A stretch of DNA of 17,935 nt. It comes from Planctomycetota bacterium. Lineage in GTDB: Bacteria > Planctomycetota > Phycisphaerae > UBA1845. The position numbers were made by a program, and so were the translations under genes. The notes beneath the pieces are model-generated. The model saw only the letters and a list, made by a program, of their open reading frames with translations, did no database searches and was not told the DNA's origin. Within the stretch, counting starts at the first letter, position 1; every line of letters starts with the position of its first letter. Shown piece after piece: positions 8,031-15,712 of this stretch. Location of the stretch: contig JADFRO010000016.1 of NCBI GenBank assembly GCA_022561255.1, forward strand, positions 1 through 17,935, read 5' to 3'.

Positions 8031-8035
8031 GAGGA
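8031..8035 (+). promoter_or_regulatory. Ribosome-binding site of the corC-like gene
   Basis: GAGGA lies 6 bases before the GTG at 8042 and supports that non-ATG start. The spacer from ybeY (131 bases) also holds an A/T-rich TAAAAT at about 8008-8013 that could be a -10 element, but I found no convincing -35 partner. Confidence 0.55.
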
Positions 8036-8041
8036 CGTTCG

Positions 8042-9325
8042 GTGGTTAGCTGGGAACTGGGTGCCGGGCTTGTATCGCTCGTATCCGTTACACTTTTTTC
8101 AACGCTCAACGTCGCGTTGCGCCTGCCGTCGCGTGGACGGATCGCCGATCAGTTCGAGCGTTGGGGGCGACAGGCGGCGTTCGAACGTTTTGTGGCCACG
8201 CGCCATCGCTTCATGTTGACCACTGCGCTGCTGCGCTCCACGGGCGTGCTCGTGCTGCTCGCTACGGCGCTGTTCATCTCGCTCGACGGCGAGCGTGAAA
8301 TCATTCCGTTGCGCATCGCCGTGGCATGCGTGACTTCGTGGGCGATGGTGCTGATCTTCGCGATCGCCATTCCCAACGCGTGGGCAAAGTATTCGGGTGA
8401 GTGGCTAATCGTCCGCTGCCTACCGCTGCTTTCACTCGCCGATTTTCTGTGTCGCCCCGCCATCATCGTGGCCGAGCTGTTCGATCCGCTCGTCCGCCGC
8501 TTGGCGGGTGCTCCGGTACGCGACGCGAAATCGTTCGCGGACGAACTGGAACAGGAAATACTCAGCTTTGTGAGTGAGGGCGAGATTCACGGGGCGGTCG
8601 ACGAAGAAGAAAAGGAGATGATCGAATCGGTCTTCGAGCTCGGCGACATGCGGGCCGAAGAGATCATGACGCCGCGAACGGAGGTCATCGCCATCCCCGT
8701 CGACACGGGTCTCGATCAAGTCCTCGAAACGATTCGCACCAAAGGCCCGTCGCGCATTCCCGTCTACGAAGGGAACATCGACACGATCCTCGGCGTGCTA
8801 TACGCCAAGGATCTATTGGGGCGCGATGCAGACGCACCGTTTGACATACGCGAAATCATGCGGAAGCCGCTGTTTATCCCCGAGTCCAAGCCGGTCCCCG
8901 AACTGTTGCGAGAGCTTCAGGCGCGAAGAGTTCACATGGCTATCGTCCTGGACGAGTACGGTGGAACAGCGGGTCTTGTGACGCTTGAGGACATTCTCGA
9001 GGAGCTGGTCGGCGAGCTCGCGGACGAGTACGAAACCGAAACAACAGTGGGCGTCAAGAAGATCGACGAGTTCACCTACGAAGTTGACGCGCGGATGCGC
9101 ATCGATGATCTGAGCGATGAGCTGAACATCGATCTTCCCGACGACAAGGACTACGAGACGATCGGCGGATTTGTGTTCAGTACACTCGGTAAAATTCCCC
9201 AAGCCGGTGAGTCCTGTACGCACGAGAACATCGCCATACAGGTGATCGCGGCGGAGCCGCGCCGCATCACGCGTGTGCGGGTGAAGATCACGCCGCCCGC
9301 CCAACCCAACCACGTCGAGCCTTAA
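8042..9325 (+). CDS. CorC/HlyC-type membrane protein (CNNM-like domain, two CBS, CorC_HlyC domain)
   Basis: 427 residues in the order of the CorC/CNNM family. A membrane DUF21-like region (1-155) has hydrophobic helices near 5-27, 58-80, 90-112 and 120-148. A CBS pair follows: 207-260 with EEIMTPRTEVIAIP and SRIPVYEG, and 270-330 with VLDEYGGTAGLVTLEDILEE. A C-terminal CorC_HlyC transporter-associated domain spans about 340-416. Relatives are linked to magnesium/cobalt efflux or resistance, and the CBS pair usually senses ATP-Mg or a nucleotide. Calling it a hemolysin would mislead. Position after phoH-ybeY matches the E. coli ybeZ-ybeY-ybeX order, although E. coli YbeX lacks the membrane domain seen here. 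The GTG start is backed by GAGGA at 8031. It is probably the last gene of the plus-strand cluster. Confidence 0.88.
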   Translation: MVSWELGAGLVSLVSVTLFSTLNVALRLPSRGRIADQFERWGRQAAFERFVATRHRFMLTTALLRSTGVLVLLATALFISLDGEREIIPLRIAVACVTSWAMVLIFAIAIPNAWAKYSGEWLIVRCLPLLSLADFLCRPAIIVAELFDPLVRRLAGAPVRDAKSFADELEQEILSFVSEGEIHGAVDEEEKEMIESVFELGDMRAEEIMTPRTEVIAIPVDTGLDQVLETIRTKGPSRIPVYEGNIDTILGVLYAKDLLGRDADAPFDIREIMRKPLFIPESKPVPELLRELQARRVHMAIVLDEYGGTAGLVTLEDILEELVGELADEYETETTVGVKKIDEFTYEVDARMRIDDLSDELNIDLPDDKDYETIGGFVFSTLGKIPQAGESCTHENIAIQVIAAEPRRITRVRVKITPPAQPNHVEP

Positions 9326-9382
9326 CGGGTCCACAGGATCGAGGCCGATCGGTGCGGCAGCAAGCCTGAATCCCGTTTCCGT

Positions 9383-9400
9383 AAAGGTCGCTGGACCTTT
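9383..9400 (+). terminator. Candidate terminator hairpin between convergent genes
   Basis: AAAGGTC (9383-9389) pairs with GACCTTT (9394-9400) around GCTG, 58 bases past the corC-like stop and between two convergent genes. The stem is followed by CTGCTCCCC rather than a T-run; the only T residues are at the end of the 3' arm. It could serve both strands weakly. The site suits a terminator but the structure is not strong. Confidence 0.35.
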
Positions 9401-9430
9401 CTGCTCCCCTCGGACCTTTCTGCTCCCCTC
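9393..9430. repeat. Perfect tandem duplication, 2 x 19 bp
   Basis: GGACCTTTCTGCTCCCCTC is present at 9393-9411 and again, without a gap, at 9412-9430. Both copies contain the GACCTTT that can pair with AAAGGTC at 9383-9389, so two alternative hairpins are possible. The repeat lies in the 201-base spacer between the corC-like gene and the antiporter gene. It may be a recent slippage duplication. Confidence 0.95.
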
Positions 9431-9526
9431 GTTGGCAAGGGCGAACAAAAATGGGACGACCCGGGAATATGACATAAGACAACCTTTTTGCGAAGCGTTG
9501 GCGGTTCTGCCGGCGCGCTTTTACCG

Positions 9527-11281
9527 TCATACGTATCCCCACTCGTGGACGGTACGCAAAACGTCCCGCTGTTCGACAATTCCCACGACGTTGCGCGAGC
9601 CCTCGCACTCGACTACAGGTAGCGATCCGACGTCTCCGTCCTGGAACGCGCGAAGAAGTTCGTCAAGGGGCATGTCGGCTGGGACGGCGTCGGTCGCGGG
9701 GCTCGCAACGTCGACGGCCGTGATCAGCTTGGCCAACAAGGGGTCGTAAATGACTCCGCGAATGTCACTGAAGTGAATGACGCCCACGAGCTCCTTGTTC
9801 TCGTCGACGACGGGAAAATGGTTGAAGCGGGAGTGCTCGATGAAACCCAATACGTCCGTGAAATTGGCGCTGGCGGGGATGCACTTGACGTTAGCGCGCA
9901 TGACGTGCCGAACCTGGAGCGGGTCGTCGCCGCCGCGCGCCGCTCGATGCCCCAGGCCGACGGTCCGCAACAGAGCATGCCACGTCAGGGCGATGACCGA
10001 GAGCGTTCCCAACGATTCCGTGCCGCCGCGGCGAAGTAGCGTAACGGCTTTGACCTCGCCGGCTTGCTTGGCGACCCATTTTGTGAGAAGCGGGCCGCAC
10101 ACTTCAAATATCACGATCGAACCCAGCGCCACCGTTACGAAACGCTTCGCCCAGGGATCGTGCCAGTAAGTTTCCACAAAGTCCGCCAATCCGATGACGA
10201 CGGCCGCCTGACACAACAGCGCTGCGCCGACCGAGGATCGTAGTTCGCCACGCGATCCGGACCACCGAATGCCGAGATAAGTTCCAAGCACCTTGCCGAT
10301 GATCCGACAAACCACGTACGAGGCTCCGACCAGGTGCAGGCCAGCCAGGTCGCCGACGTGAAGTTTAAAGCCAGCCATCGCGAAGAACCCCACCAGAATC
10401 GGACGACTCATGAGCTGCAAGGGCTCATCGAGGCGGTTGGGATCGATCGCTACATTGGCGAACGTCGCGCCCATAAAGATAGCGGTGGGGAGGAAGTTGT
10501 AAGAGACCTGGTGATGCTCCAACAACCAGCCTTCACCGGCACCGACGACCATCAGCGTTGCAACGAGAATCAAAAGCGTGTCGCCGTGCGACAGCTTCGC
10601 GTGGGCGAAGCTCAAGGTCAGTCCCAACAGAACGCCTAGGGCGCCGCTTCCCAATGTGATCGCCAGAAGACGTAGCCCTATTGACTGCGACTCCCCCCCC
10701 GCCTGTGCCACGACACCGGCGACGACCAGCAGTGAAAACGCGATGTGAAACATAACGATGCAAAGGATGTTGTTCAGCCCGGTCAGGCTGAGAATCATGT
10801 CCGTGACCGGTCCTTTCGCGTCATACTCACGCAGCACCACGAGCGTAGCCGCAGGTGCCGTAGCCATGGATGCCAATCCGAGAAGCAGCGCAAAAGCGAA
10901 CACCGTCGACGTGGCCGTGTCACCACGAACCCACATCGCCGCGGCAAACGTACCCAGAAACACAAGCACAAAGGTCAGACCGGTCTCGCTCAGAGCGATC
11001 CTGGTAACCGTGCCGCAGATGGCCTTGAGGTGACGTGTCTCGAAAACGCCGCCGATGGAGAACAAAATGACGCCGAGTCCCAGGTTGGTAACGACGCCGA
11101 GGGTTCGACCTACTTCGTTGAGCTGCGCTTCGGCGGGGCTGCCCGCTTCGATTTTCAGCGCTCGGTACAACGCAAGTTTCAGGGCGACGCCGGCAGCGAG
11201 ATAACCAACGACACGCGGAACGCGAACGGTGTGGGCGACGTATCCGCCGACGATCGCGGCGCCGAGCATGAGCCCGAACAA
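9527..11281 (-). CDS. CPA2-type monovalent cation/proton antiporter with C-terminal CBS pair
   Basis: About 584 residues. A 12-13 helix sodium/hydrogen exchanger domain (about 1-400) starts with a VPRVVGYLAAGVALK stretch typical of the CPA2/KefB-like group. After a linker, two CBS domains fill the C-terminus: HVMRANVKCIPASANFTD with HFPVVDENKELVGVIHFSDI, then DAVPADMPLDELLRAFQDGD with SLPVVECEGSRNVVGIVEQRD. The RCK/TrkA-N domain common in Kef proteins is missing, so gating is likely through a nucleotide bound at the CBS pair. Sodium or potassium as substrate cannot be told from the sequence. The TTG at 11281 is the first allowed start in frame, yet reading upstream to the stop at 11480 stays protein-like just before it (STLAVIPGPGLLFG), so the true N-terminus is doubtful. 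Confidence 0.87.
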   Translation of the reverse strand: MFGLMLGAAIVGGYVAHTVRVPRVVGYLAAGVALKLALYRALKIEAGSPAEAQLNEVGRTLGVVTNLGLGVILFSIGGVFETRHLKAICGTVTRIALSETGLTFVLVFLGTFAAAMWVRGDTATSTVFAFALLLGLASMATAPAATLVVLREYDAKGPVTDMILSLTGLNNILCIVMFHIAFSLLVVAGVVAQAGGESQSIGLRLLAITLGSGALGVLLGLTLSFAHAKLSHGDTLLILVATLMVVGAGEGWLLEHHQVSYNFLPTAIFMGATFANVAIDPNRLDEPLQLMSRPILVGFFAMAGFKLHVGDLAGLHLVGASYVVCRIIGKVLGTYLGIRWSGSRGELRSSVGAALLCQAAVVIGLADFVETYWHDPWAKRFVTVALGSIVIFEVCGPLLTKWVAKQAGEVKAVTLLRRGGTESLGTLSVIALTWHALLRTVGLGHRAARGGDDPLQVRHVMRANVKCIPASANFTDVLGFIEHSRFNHFPVVDENKELVGVIHFSDIRGVIYDPLLAKLITAVDVASPATDAVPADMPLDELLRAFQDGDVGSLPVVECEGSRNVVGIVEQRDVLRTVHEWGYV

Positions 11282-11657
11282 AAGCCCCGGACCGGGAATG
11301 ACCGCCAGCGTCGAAGCGAGTTGTGCGGACGCGGTCTCGATGGGCTTTTCTCCGAACGCATCCGACCCAAAGTTGCGGCGGGCGCAACCCGTCGGGAACC
11401 GGCAATACCGATCCTTGAGGGATTCAGACGGTCGTCGCTGAGCGGCGAGCGCCGCATCGCTTGCTACGTTGCGCCGCGTTTAGTATACCACGCCACACCC
11501 GACACCGCGCGGCTTGGTCCACGCGGCACTTCCTGGTTGGATTTCGAGAAGTCGTTCTTCAGAACCGAGGCCGAAAAGAAGCGGTCGGAGTCTTCCCCAA
11601 CGCGCCCTCCAGACCGACATCGACGAGATAGTCGATGTGTCGCTAAAAACGTCGCTG
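11282..11657. other. 376-base stretch without a confident gene
   Basis: The part from 11282 to 11479 is open in the antiporter frame and may contain that protein's real N-terminus, but it has no in-frame ATG, GTG or TTG. The rest holds the inverted repeat at 11617-11638 just past the lipoprotein stop. A 131-codon plus-strand open frame runs through it (11514-11909), but its composition does not look like protein and it lies largely antisense to the lipoprotein gene. I see no RNA gene or clear promoter. Confidence 0.5.
11617..11638 (-). terminator. Perfect 8-bp inverted repeat after the lipoprotein gene
   Basis: ACATCGAC and GTCGATGT are exact reverse complements around a 6-base loop, starting 19 bases past the lipoprotein stop in the direction of its transcription. 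A T5 run (complement of 11645-11649) lies before the hairpin rather than after it, so it is not a standard intrinsic terminator. It may instead be a 3'-end stabilising stem or a protein-binding site. Confidence 0.4.
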
Positions 11658-11924
11658 CTACTTTGTGTGCCAACGCGTCAACCGCGTCGGGCGATCGGTC
11701 ATGAAGAACAGATCGAGGTCATCAGCCAGGAGGCGGCGATCATGACTGGTGCCACGCAAGACCCGTGCGTGGTGCTCAGCGGGGGTCTCGCCTGTGGTGA
11801 CCTGCTCAGAGTGGGGGTAGTGCAACCGCGTTCGCGTCGCCGGGGAGCAGCCGGTGGCCAAGATCGCGCCCAGGGCGCAGAGTGCAAGAGTACGTCCAAG
11901 GGTGCGTAGCATCGTCGGCAACAT
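11658..11924 (-). CDS. Small lipoprotein of unknown function
   Basis: Up to 88 residues. A basic start (MLRTLGR) and a hydrophobic stretch LALCALGAILATGC form a lipoprotein signal, with Cys26 as the likely lipid-modified residue (counting from ATG 11924). The mature part is about 60 residues, hydrophilic, and ends LLADDLDLFFMTDRPTRLTRWH. This tail resembles one I associate with short planctomycete lipoproteins; that is recollection, not a search. ATG at 11924 has AGG touching it, too close for a normal site; ATG at 11912 has AAGGA 11 bases upstream and may be the real start. The next gene on this strand, the cysteine-cluster protein gene, is 179 bases upstream. Function unknown; an envelope-anchored role is inferred from the signal only. 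Confidence 0.72.
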   Translation of the reverse strand: MLPTMLRTLGRTLALCALGAILATGCSPATRTRLHYPHSEQVTTGETPAEHHARVLRGTSHDRRLLADDLDLFFMTDRPTRLTRWHTK

Positions 11925-12103
11925 CCTTTCCCGGTTCGGAAATCCTCGCGGGCCTGGCAGGAGGCTGATGGCCCGTTTACGTCTGCCACGAAACTATAAG
12001 GCGGACGCCGCACAAGTCAAGTCCTCTACGCCTCGGTACAGGTCAACAACAGGGCCCAGGAAGCAGGCAAGAACGCCGCCACACCGATGGATCGCTGCGT
12101 ACG

Positions 12104-12532
12104 TCACTTCCACCCCTTCTGCGTCCGCACGGTCTCGATCTGCACGTAGTCGTGATGGGTACCGGTGTTCATGCCGGGACAGAGCGTCTCGTGAGTGGCG
12201 TCCCACGCGACCTTGGAGCGGAGGTTGTCGTTCCAGAAAGGCCAGGTGCGGCACTGCAACGGCCGGACGGGATAGATCGAGCACGTCCCCTTGCCCTTCT
12301 CGCGTTTAAGGAAGATGCAATCGCCGTCAGGCCTTTCGGTCAAGCTGTACCGCAAACCTACGCGGCGGACGTGTTTGGAATCGAGCCAGCCGTCCGACCG
12401 GCCCAGAAACTCCGAGATGCGCCCGATCTCCTCCTTGGTCGCCCACACGTATCCGGGTGATCCGCTGCAACAGTTTCCGCACTGCGTGCAGGAGAACTTC
12501 AGGCCGTCACGATACCACTTGGTCTTGGACAC
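12104..12532 (-). CDS. YkgJ-type cysteine-cluster protein (putative zinc/iron-chelating domain)
   Basis: 142-residue cytoplasmic protein of the YkgJ/CxxCxxCC family. The N-terminal cluster is FSCTQCGNCCSGSPGYVW, followed by the central WATKEEIGRISEFLG. The second cysteine set is DCIFLKRE...GTCSIYPVRPLQCRTWPFW, and a last Cys lies in ETLCPGM. The cysteine spacing is intact, so metal or iron-sulfur binding is likely; the biological role of the family is not established. The start is GTG at 12532, giving MSKTKWYRDGLKFSC, with only GGA right before it. It is divergent from the protease gene across a 271-base spacer containing repeated motifs. The downstream lipoprotein gene may or may not share its transcript. 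Confidence 0.88.
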   Translation of the reverse strand: MSKTKWYRDGLKFSCTQCGNCCSGSPGYVWATKEEIGRISEFLGRSDGWLDSKHVRRVGLRYSLTERPDGDCIFLKREKGKGTCSIYPVRPLQCRTWPFWNDNLRSKVAWDATHETLCPGMNTGTHHDYVQIETVRTQKGWK

Positions 12533-12600
12533 TCCGATAACGCCTCCACCCGACCGGCGAACCGCCAGCGCCCGCGACTAAGGCGCCGAATCAGTCGCTA

Positions 12601-12770
12601 ACGTCCGCATATCGTAGGCTGCGGATGCGTCGCGGTCGAGTCGCCTGCGACAGGTCGAGTCACGCATGAAACGTGACGAAGACGAATAGGAGCTACGGAT
12701 TCGCCGGAAGTTTGTTAGCGGACGTTCCATGCTCCGCCCGAGGCGATCGGCGGCGGAGTGTCGCGGACGT
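12601..12770. repeat. Three copies of GCGGACGT plus other short repeats in a divergent spacer
   Basis: The octamer occurs inverted at 12601-12608 (ACGTCCGC) and direct at 12718-12725 and 12763-12770. The same spacer holds a direct pair of GGTCGAGTC (12634-12642 and 12653-12661), an inverted pair GTCACG/CGTGAC (12659-12664 and 12672-12677) and CTCCGCC/GGCGGAG (12732-12738 and 12752-12758). Lying between the divergent ykgJ-type and protease genes, these may be regulator sites. No promoter consensus could be assigned. Confidence 0.45.
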
Positions 12771-12803
12771 GTCGCATTCGCTGCGTGAAGAAGGGATTGA
12801 GTC

Positions 12804-14177
12804 TTGATCCATCGCAACGGACTCGTCTGGGTCGCCATGTTCGCGGTGATCGCGTTGATGTTCCTGCAACTGCCGCCTATGGCGGCGAAGCAGGACTCGG
12901 TCTACCACACCTACAGCGCACTTGTGGAAGTCGACGCTCTTGCGAGGCAGAAGTTCGTCGTTCCCATCGAAGGCGACAAGCTGGTGGACGGCGCGATTCG
13001 CGGCATGATGTACCAGCTCGATCCCTATAGCGGATACATCGCCCCGGACGAGCTCGCCGCTTTCGATCGAAGAAACAAGGGCGTGTTCATCGGTGTAGGT
13101 ATCGAACTGGGAATGCGAGCAGGTAAGCCCATCGTCATCGCACCGATCGACGGAAGTCCCGCCGCAAAAGCTGGCGTTCGCGCGGGCGACGTGATGATTG
13201 CGATTGACGGAAAGATCTTGCAAGATCGTGCGGTCTTCGACATCGAGGAAATGCTCGTCGGACGCGCGGGAACCCCGGTGACGGTCACCGTTCGCCGCGT
13301 CGCAGAAACCGCCCACGTTACGATTGAGATGGTTCGCGGGCCGGTCAGCGTCTCCAGCGTACGCGGCTTTCGCCGACTGGAGGGTGGAACGTGGGATTTC
13401 ATGCTCGAACCCGAAACGCGAATCGGATACATTCGCGTGAGCAGCTTCCGTGAGAACACACAACGGGACTTCGCGCGGGCGCTTTCAGAACTCCTCAAGG
13501 GCGGGGCGCGGGCACTGATCCTCGATCTGCGCTTCAATCCCGGCGGACTGATGGAACAAGCGATCGAAATGGTGGACCGGTTCGTCGACAGTGGCGTGAT
13601 CCTCTCAACGGTTACGCGCCGACGAGCGGTCGATGAATACCGGGCGAAGTCGCCTGACACAGCCGACGAGATCGCCATCGTTGTGCTCATCCACGGAAGC
13701 TCCGCCAGCTCTGCGGAGATCGTCGCGGGGTCGTTGCAAGCACTGGGACGGGCGGTCGTCGTCGGCGAGCGAAGCTTCGGCAAGGGTAGCGTACAGCACA
13801 TGATCCGGCTCACGGGACACCGAAGCGCGATCAAGCTCACCGTCGCCTACTACCGCCTGCCGGACGGACGAATCATTCATCGTACCGCCGAAAACTCCGC
13901 CAGCGACGCCTGGGGCATCCTACCCGATGTCGAGGTCGTGCTTTCCAGTGACGAAGTACGGGCACTGCAGGCATCACGCCACGCGCTCGATACAGCCGGT
14001 CCGGCCTTGGCGCAAGACCGCGATCACCCGGAGGCGACGGCCTCGGGATACACGCGTGAACTCATACGCGACCGCCAGCTCAGCGAAGCGATCCGCCAGG
14101 CGCGCGATCTGCTGGCCGGTCGAACCGCGCCCACCCGATTGAGCAAGCACGCCACGACTTATCGGAACCAGCCGTAA
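12804..14177 (+). CDS. C-terminal processing peptidase (S41 family, CtpA-like)
   Basis: 457-residue exported or membrane-anchored serine protease. An uncleaved anchor or signal peptide (about residues 6-28) is followed by a short helical part with DPYSGYIAPDEL, a PDZ domain (about 88-175, with GVFIGVGIEL and GDVMIAIDGK) and the S41 catalytic domain. The Ser-Lys dyad is intact: HGSSASSAEIVAG (Ser302) and ERSFGKGSVQ (Lys327), 25 residues apart as in D1-processing proteases. Such enzymes trim C-termini of envelope proteins. The start is TTG, with AAGGG 8 bases upstream and an in-frame stop just before it (12798-12800), so no longer form is possible. The C-terminal 60 residues are charged and not part of the domain. 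The MBOAT gene follows after 127 bases. Confidence 0.93.
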   Translation: MIHRNGLVWVAMFAVIALMFLQLPPMAAKQDSVYHTYSALVEVDALARQKFVVPIEGDKLVDGAIRGMMYQLDPYSGYIAPDELAAFDRRNKGVFIGVGIELGMRAGKPIVIAPIDGSPAAKAGVRAGDVMIAIDGKILQDRAVFDIEEMLVGRAGTPVTVTVRRVAETAHVTIEMVRGPVSVSSVRGFRRLEGGTWDFMLEPETRIGYIRVSSFRENTQRDFARALSELLKGGARALILDLRFNPGGLMEQAIEMVDRFVDSGVILSTVTRRRAVDEYRAKSPDTADEIAIVVLIHGSSASSAEIVAGSLQALGRAVVVGERSFGKGSVQHMIRLTGHRSAIKLTVAYYRLPDGRIIHRTAENSASDAWGILPDVEVVLSSDEVRALQASRHALDTAGPALAQDRDHPEATASGYTRELIRDRQLSEAIRQARDLLAGRTAPTRLSKHATTYRNQP

Positions 14178-14304
14178 TCACCCACAACCGCACCGCTGTC
14201 GCCCTGATGCCGATAAAGCAGGGGTTCTGCGCGCCTGCGGAGGGTACCCGCCGCTGCGCCGGCGATAGGACCGCCGTCAACCCGGTCGGGACGGACTCGC
14301 AACA

Positions 14305-15702
14305 ATGCTTTTCAACAGCGCCGCATTCGCTCTCTTTCTGCCGATGATGCTGGCCGTCTACTGGCAGCTGCAGGGTTCGTCGCGGCGGTGGGCGCTTCTG
14401 GTCGGCAGCTACTTCTTCTACGCATGGTGGGATTGGCGTTTCACCGGACTGCTCATCTTGAGCACGCTGGTAGATTTTCACTGCGCCCGGGCGATGACGG
14501 ATGATTGTCCGAAAGTGCGTCGAAAAAGATTGCTGGCCACGAGCATCGTCACCAACCTGGGCATCCTCGCAACATTCAAGTACTTCAACTTCTTCCGCGA
14601 CTCGGCGGATGCGTTGCTCGCAGGGCTGGGTGTATCGACGTCCTTACCGATGTTTGACGTCGCGCTTCCGATGGGAATATCTTTCTACACGTTTCAGACC
14701 ATGTCCTATACGATCGATGTGTACCGTGGCGCCAAGTCCGAACACGTTCTTCGAGACTTTGCGATCTTCGTGGCGTGTTTTCCGCAACTCGTCGCCGGAC
14801 CGATCGTGCGAGCCAAAGAACTGTTGCCGCAGATCAAGGCCGACCGCCGGTTCGCGGACGTCGATCTTTCCGCCGGCGTCTACCGCATCTTCCGTGGTCT
14901 GTTCAAGAAAATGGTCGTCGCCGACACGCTCGCGCTGTACGTCGACATGGTCTTCGCCGATCCGGCCGGTTTTCCCGGTCTGTCGGCGTGGATCGCGATG
15001 TACGCCTACGCCTTTCAGATTTACATGGATTTCTCCGGTTATACGGATGTCGCACTCGGCGTGGGACAGCTCCTGGGGCTGAAACTGCCGGAGAACTTTA
15101 ACCGACCCTATCTCGCGGCATCGCCGTCGCAGTTCTGGCGGCGGTGGCACATCACGCTCTCGACATGGCTTCGCGACTATCTTTACATCCCACTGGGCGG
15201 ATCGCGTCTGTCACGCCTTCTAACGATGCGAAACGTGGTGATTACCATGACGCTGGGTGGCTTGTGGCATGGCGCCGCGTGGACCTTCGTCGCCTGGGGC
15301 GTGTATCACGCTGTGCTGTTGATCGGTGAGCGCGTCTGGACGTGGGTCCGTGGCGAGGGCGAGCGTCCGCCCCTGCCCGTCGCGTACCGCACCTTGAAAG
15401 TCCTGGGGATGTTCCACCTGACTTGTATGGGGTGGCTGTTGTTTCGCGCACCGGACTGGACGACCGTCGCCTCGATGCTCCACAGTCTGAGCGATTTCTC
15501 GGCGCAGCCGGTGTACGGCAAGCGAATCCTGCTCATCGTCGCCGCCTGCGCCCTCGCCCACGTACTACCGTCTGCCAAAACGCTCGGTCGGCGATTCGCT
15601 CAACTACCGGCGATCAGCCAGGGAGCTCTGGCGGCTACGTGCATGTGGACGCTCGTTCTTCTTGGACCCGCGCGCAGCCCGTTCATTTACTTTCAGTTCT
15701 AA
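14305..15702 (+). CDS. MBOAT-family O-acyltransferase (AlgI-like)
   Basis: 465-residue polytopic membrane protein. It starts with MLFNSAAFALFLPMMLAVYW, the usual AlgI opening, and has about ten hydrophobic segments. Characteristic blocks are GISFYTFQTMSYTIDVYRG, FPQLVAGPIVRA, MDFSGYTDVALG, WHITLSTWLRDYLYIPLGG (H282) and GGLWHGAAWTFVAWG with the catalytic His322. AlgI-type proteins carry acetyl groups across the membrane for surface-polysaccharide O-acetylation, together with an SGNH partner that transfers them. The next gene, 10 bases downstream, encodes just such a partner. The acceptor polymer here is unknown; no polymer synthase is adjacent. The ATG at 14305 has only a weak GGGA upstream. 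Confidence 0.92.
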   Translation: MLFNSAAFALFLPMMLAVYWQLQGSSRRWALLVGSYFFYAWWDWRFTGLLILSTLVDFHCARAMTDDCPKVRRKRLLATSIVTNLGILATFKYFNFFRDSADALLAGLGVSTSLPMFDVALPMGISFYTFQTMSYTIDVYRGAKSEHVLRDFAIFVACFPQLVAGPIVRAKELLPQIKADRRFADVDLSAGVYRIFRGLFKKMVVADTLALYVDMVFADPAGFPGLSAWIAMYAYAFQIYMDFSGYTDVALGVGQLLGLKLPENFNRPYLAASPSQFWRRWHITLSTWLRDYLYIPLGGSRLSRLLTMRNVVITMTLGGLWHGAAWTFVAWGVYHAVLLIGERVWTWVRGEGERPPLPVAYRTLKVLGMFHLTCMGWLLFRAPDWTTVASMLHSLSDFSAQPVYGKRILLIVAACALAHVLPSAKTLGRRFAQLPAISQGALAATCMWTLVLLGPARSPFIYFQF

Positions 15703-15708
15703 GGGAGG
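15703..15708 (+). promoter_or_regulatory. Ribosome-binding site of the SGNH-like gene
   Basis: GGGAGG begins directly after the MBOAT stop codon and lies 4 bases before the ATG at 15713. It rules against the longer reading from 15662, which would overlap the MBOAT gene. Confidence 0.8.
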
Positions 15709-15712
15709 CCGG

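Noticed and set aside
7999..8041. Possible promoter with TAAAAT upstream of the corC-like gene
   Set aside because: No -35 element at a suitable distance; one A/T-rich hexamer is not enough to annotate a promoter.
10745..11704. Plus-strand open frame of 319 codons opposite the antiporter
   Set aside because: Very polar, low-complexity-like composition. The opposite strand encodes a convincing membrane transporter with CBS domains.
11514..11909. Plus-strand open frame of 131 codons over the antiporter-lipoprotein spacer
   Set aside because: No ribosome-binding site, mixed Arg/Gln/Ser-rich composition, and antisense to the lipoprotein gene over most of its second half.
13025..13840. Minus-strand open frame of 271 codons opposite the S41 protease
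   Set aside because: Ser/Arg/Thr/Pro-rich shadow; the sense strand has the intact PDZ and Ser-Lys catalytic residues.
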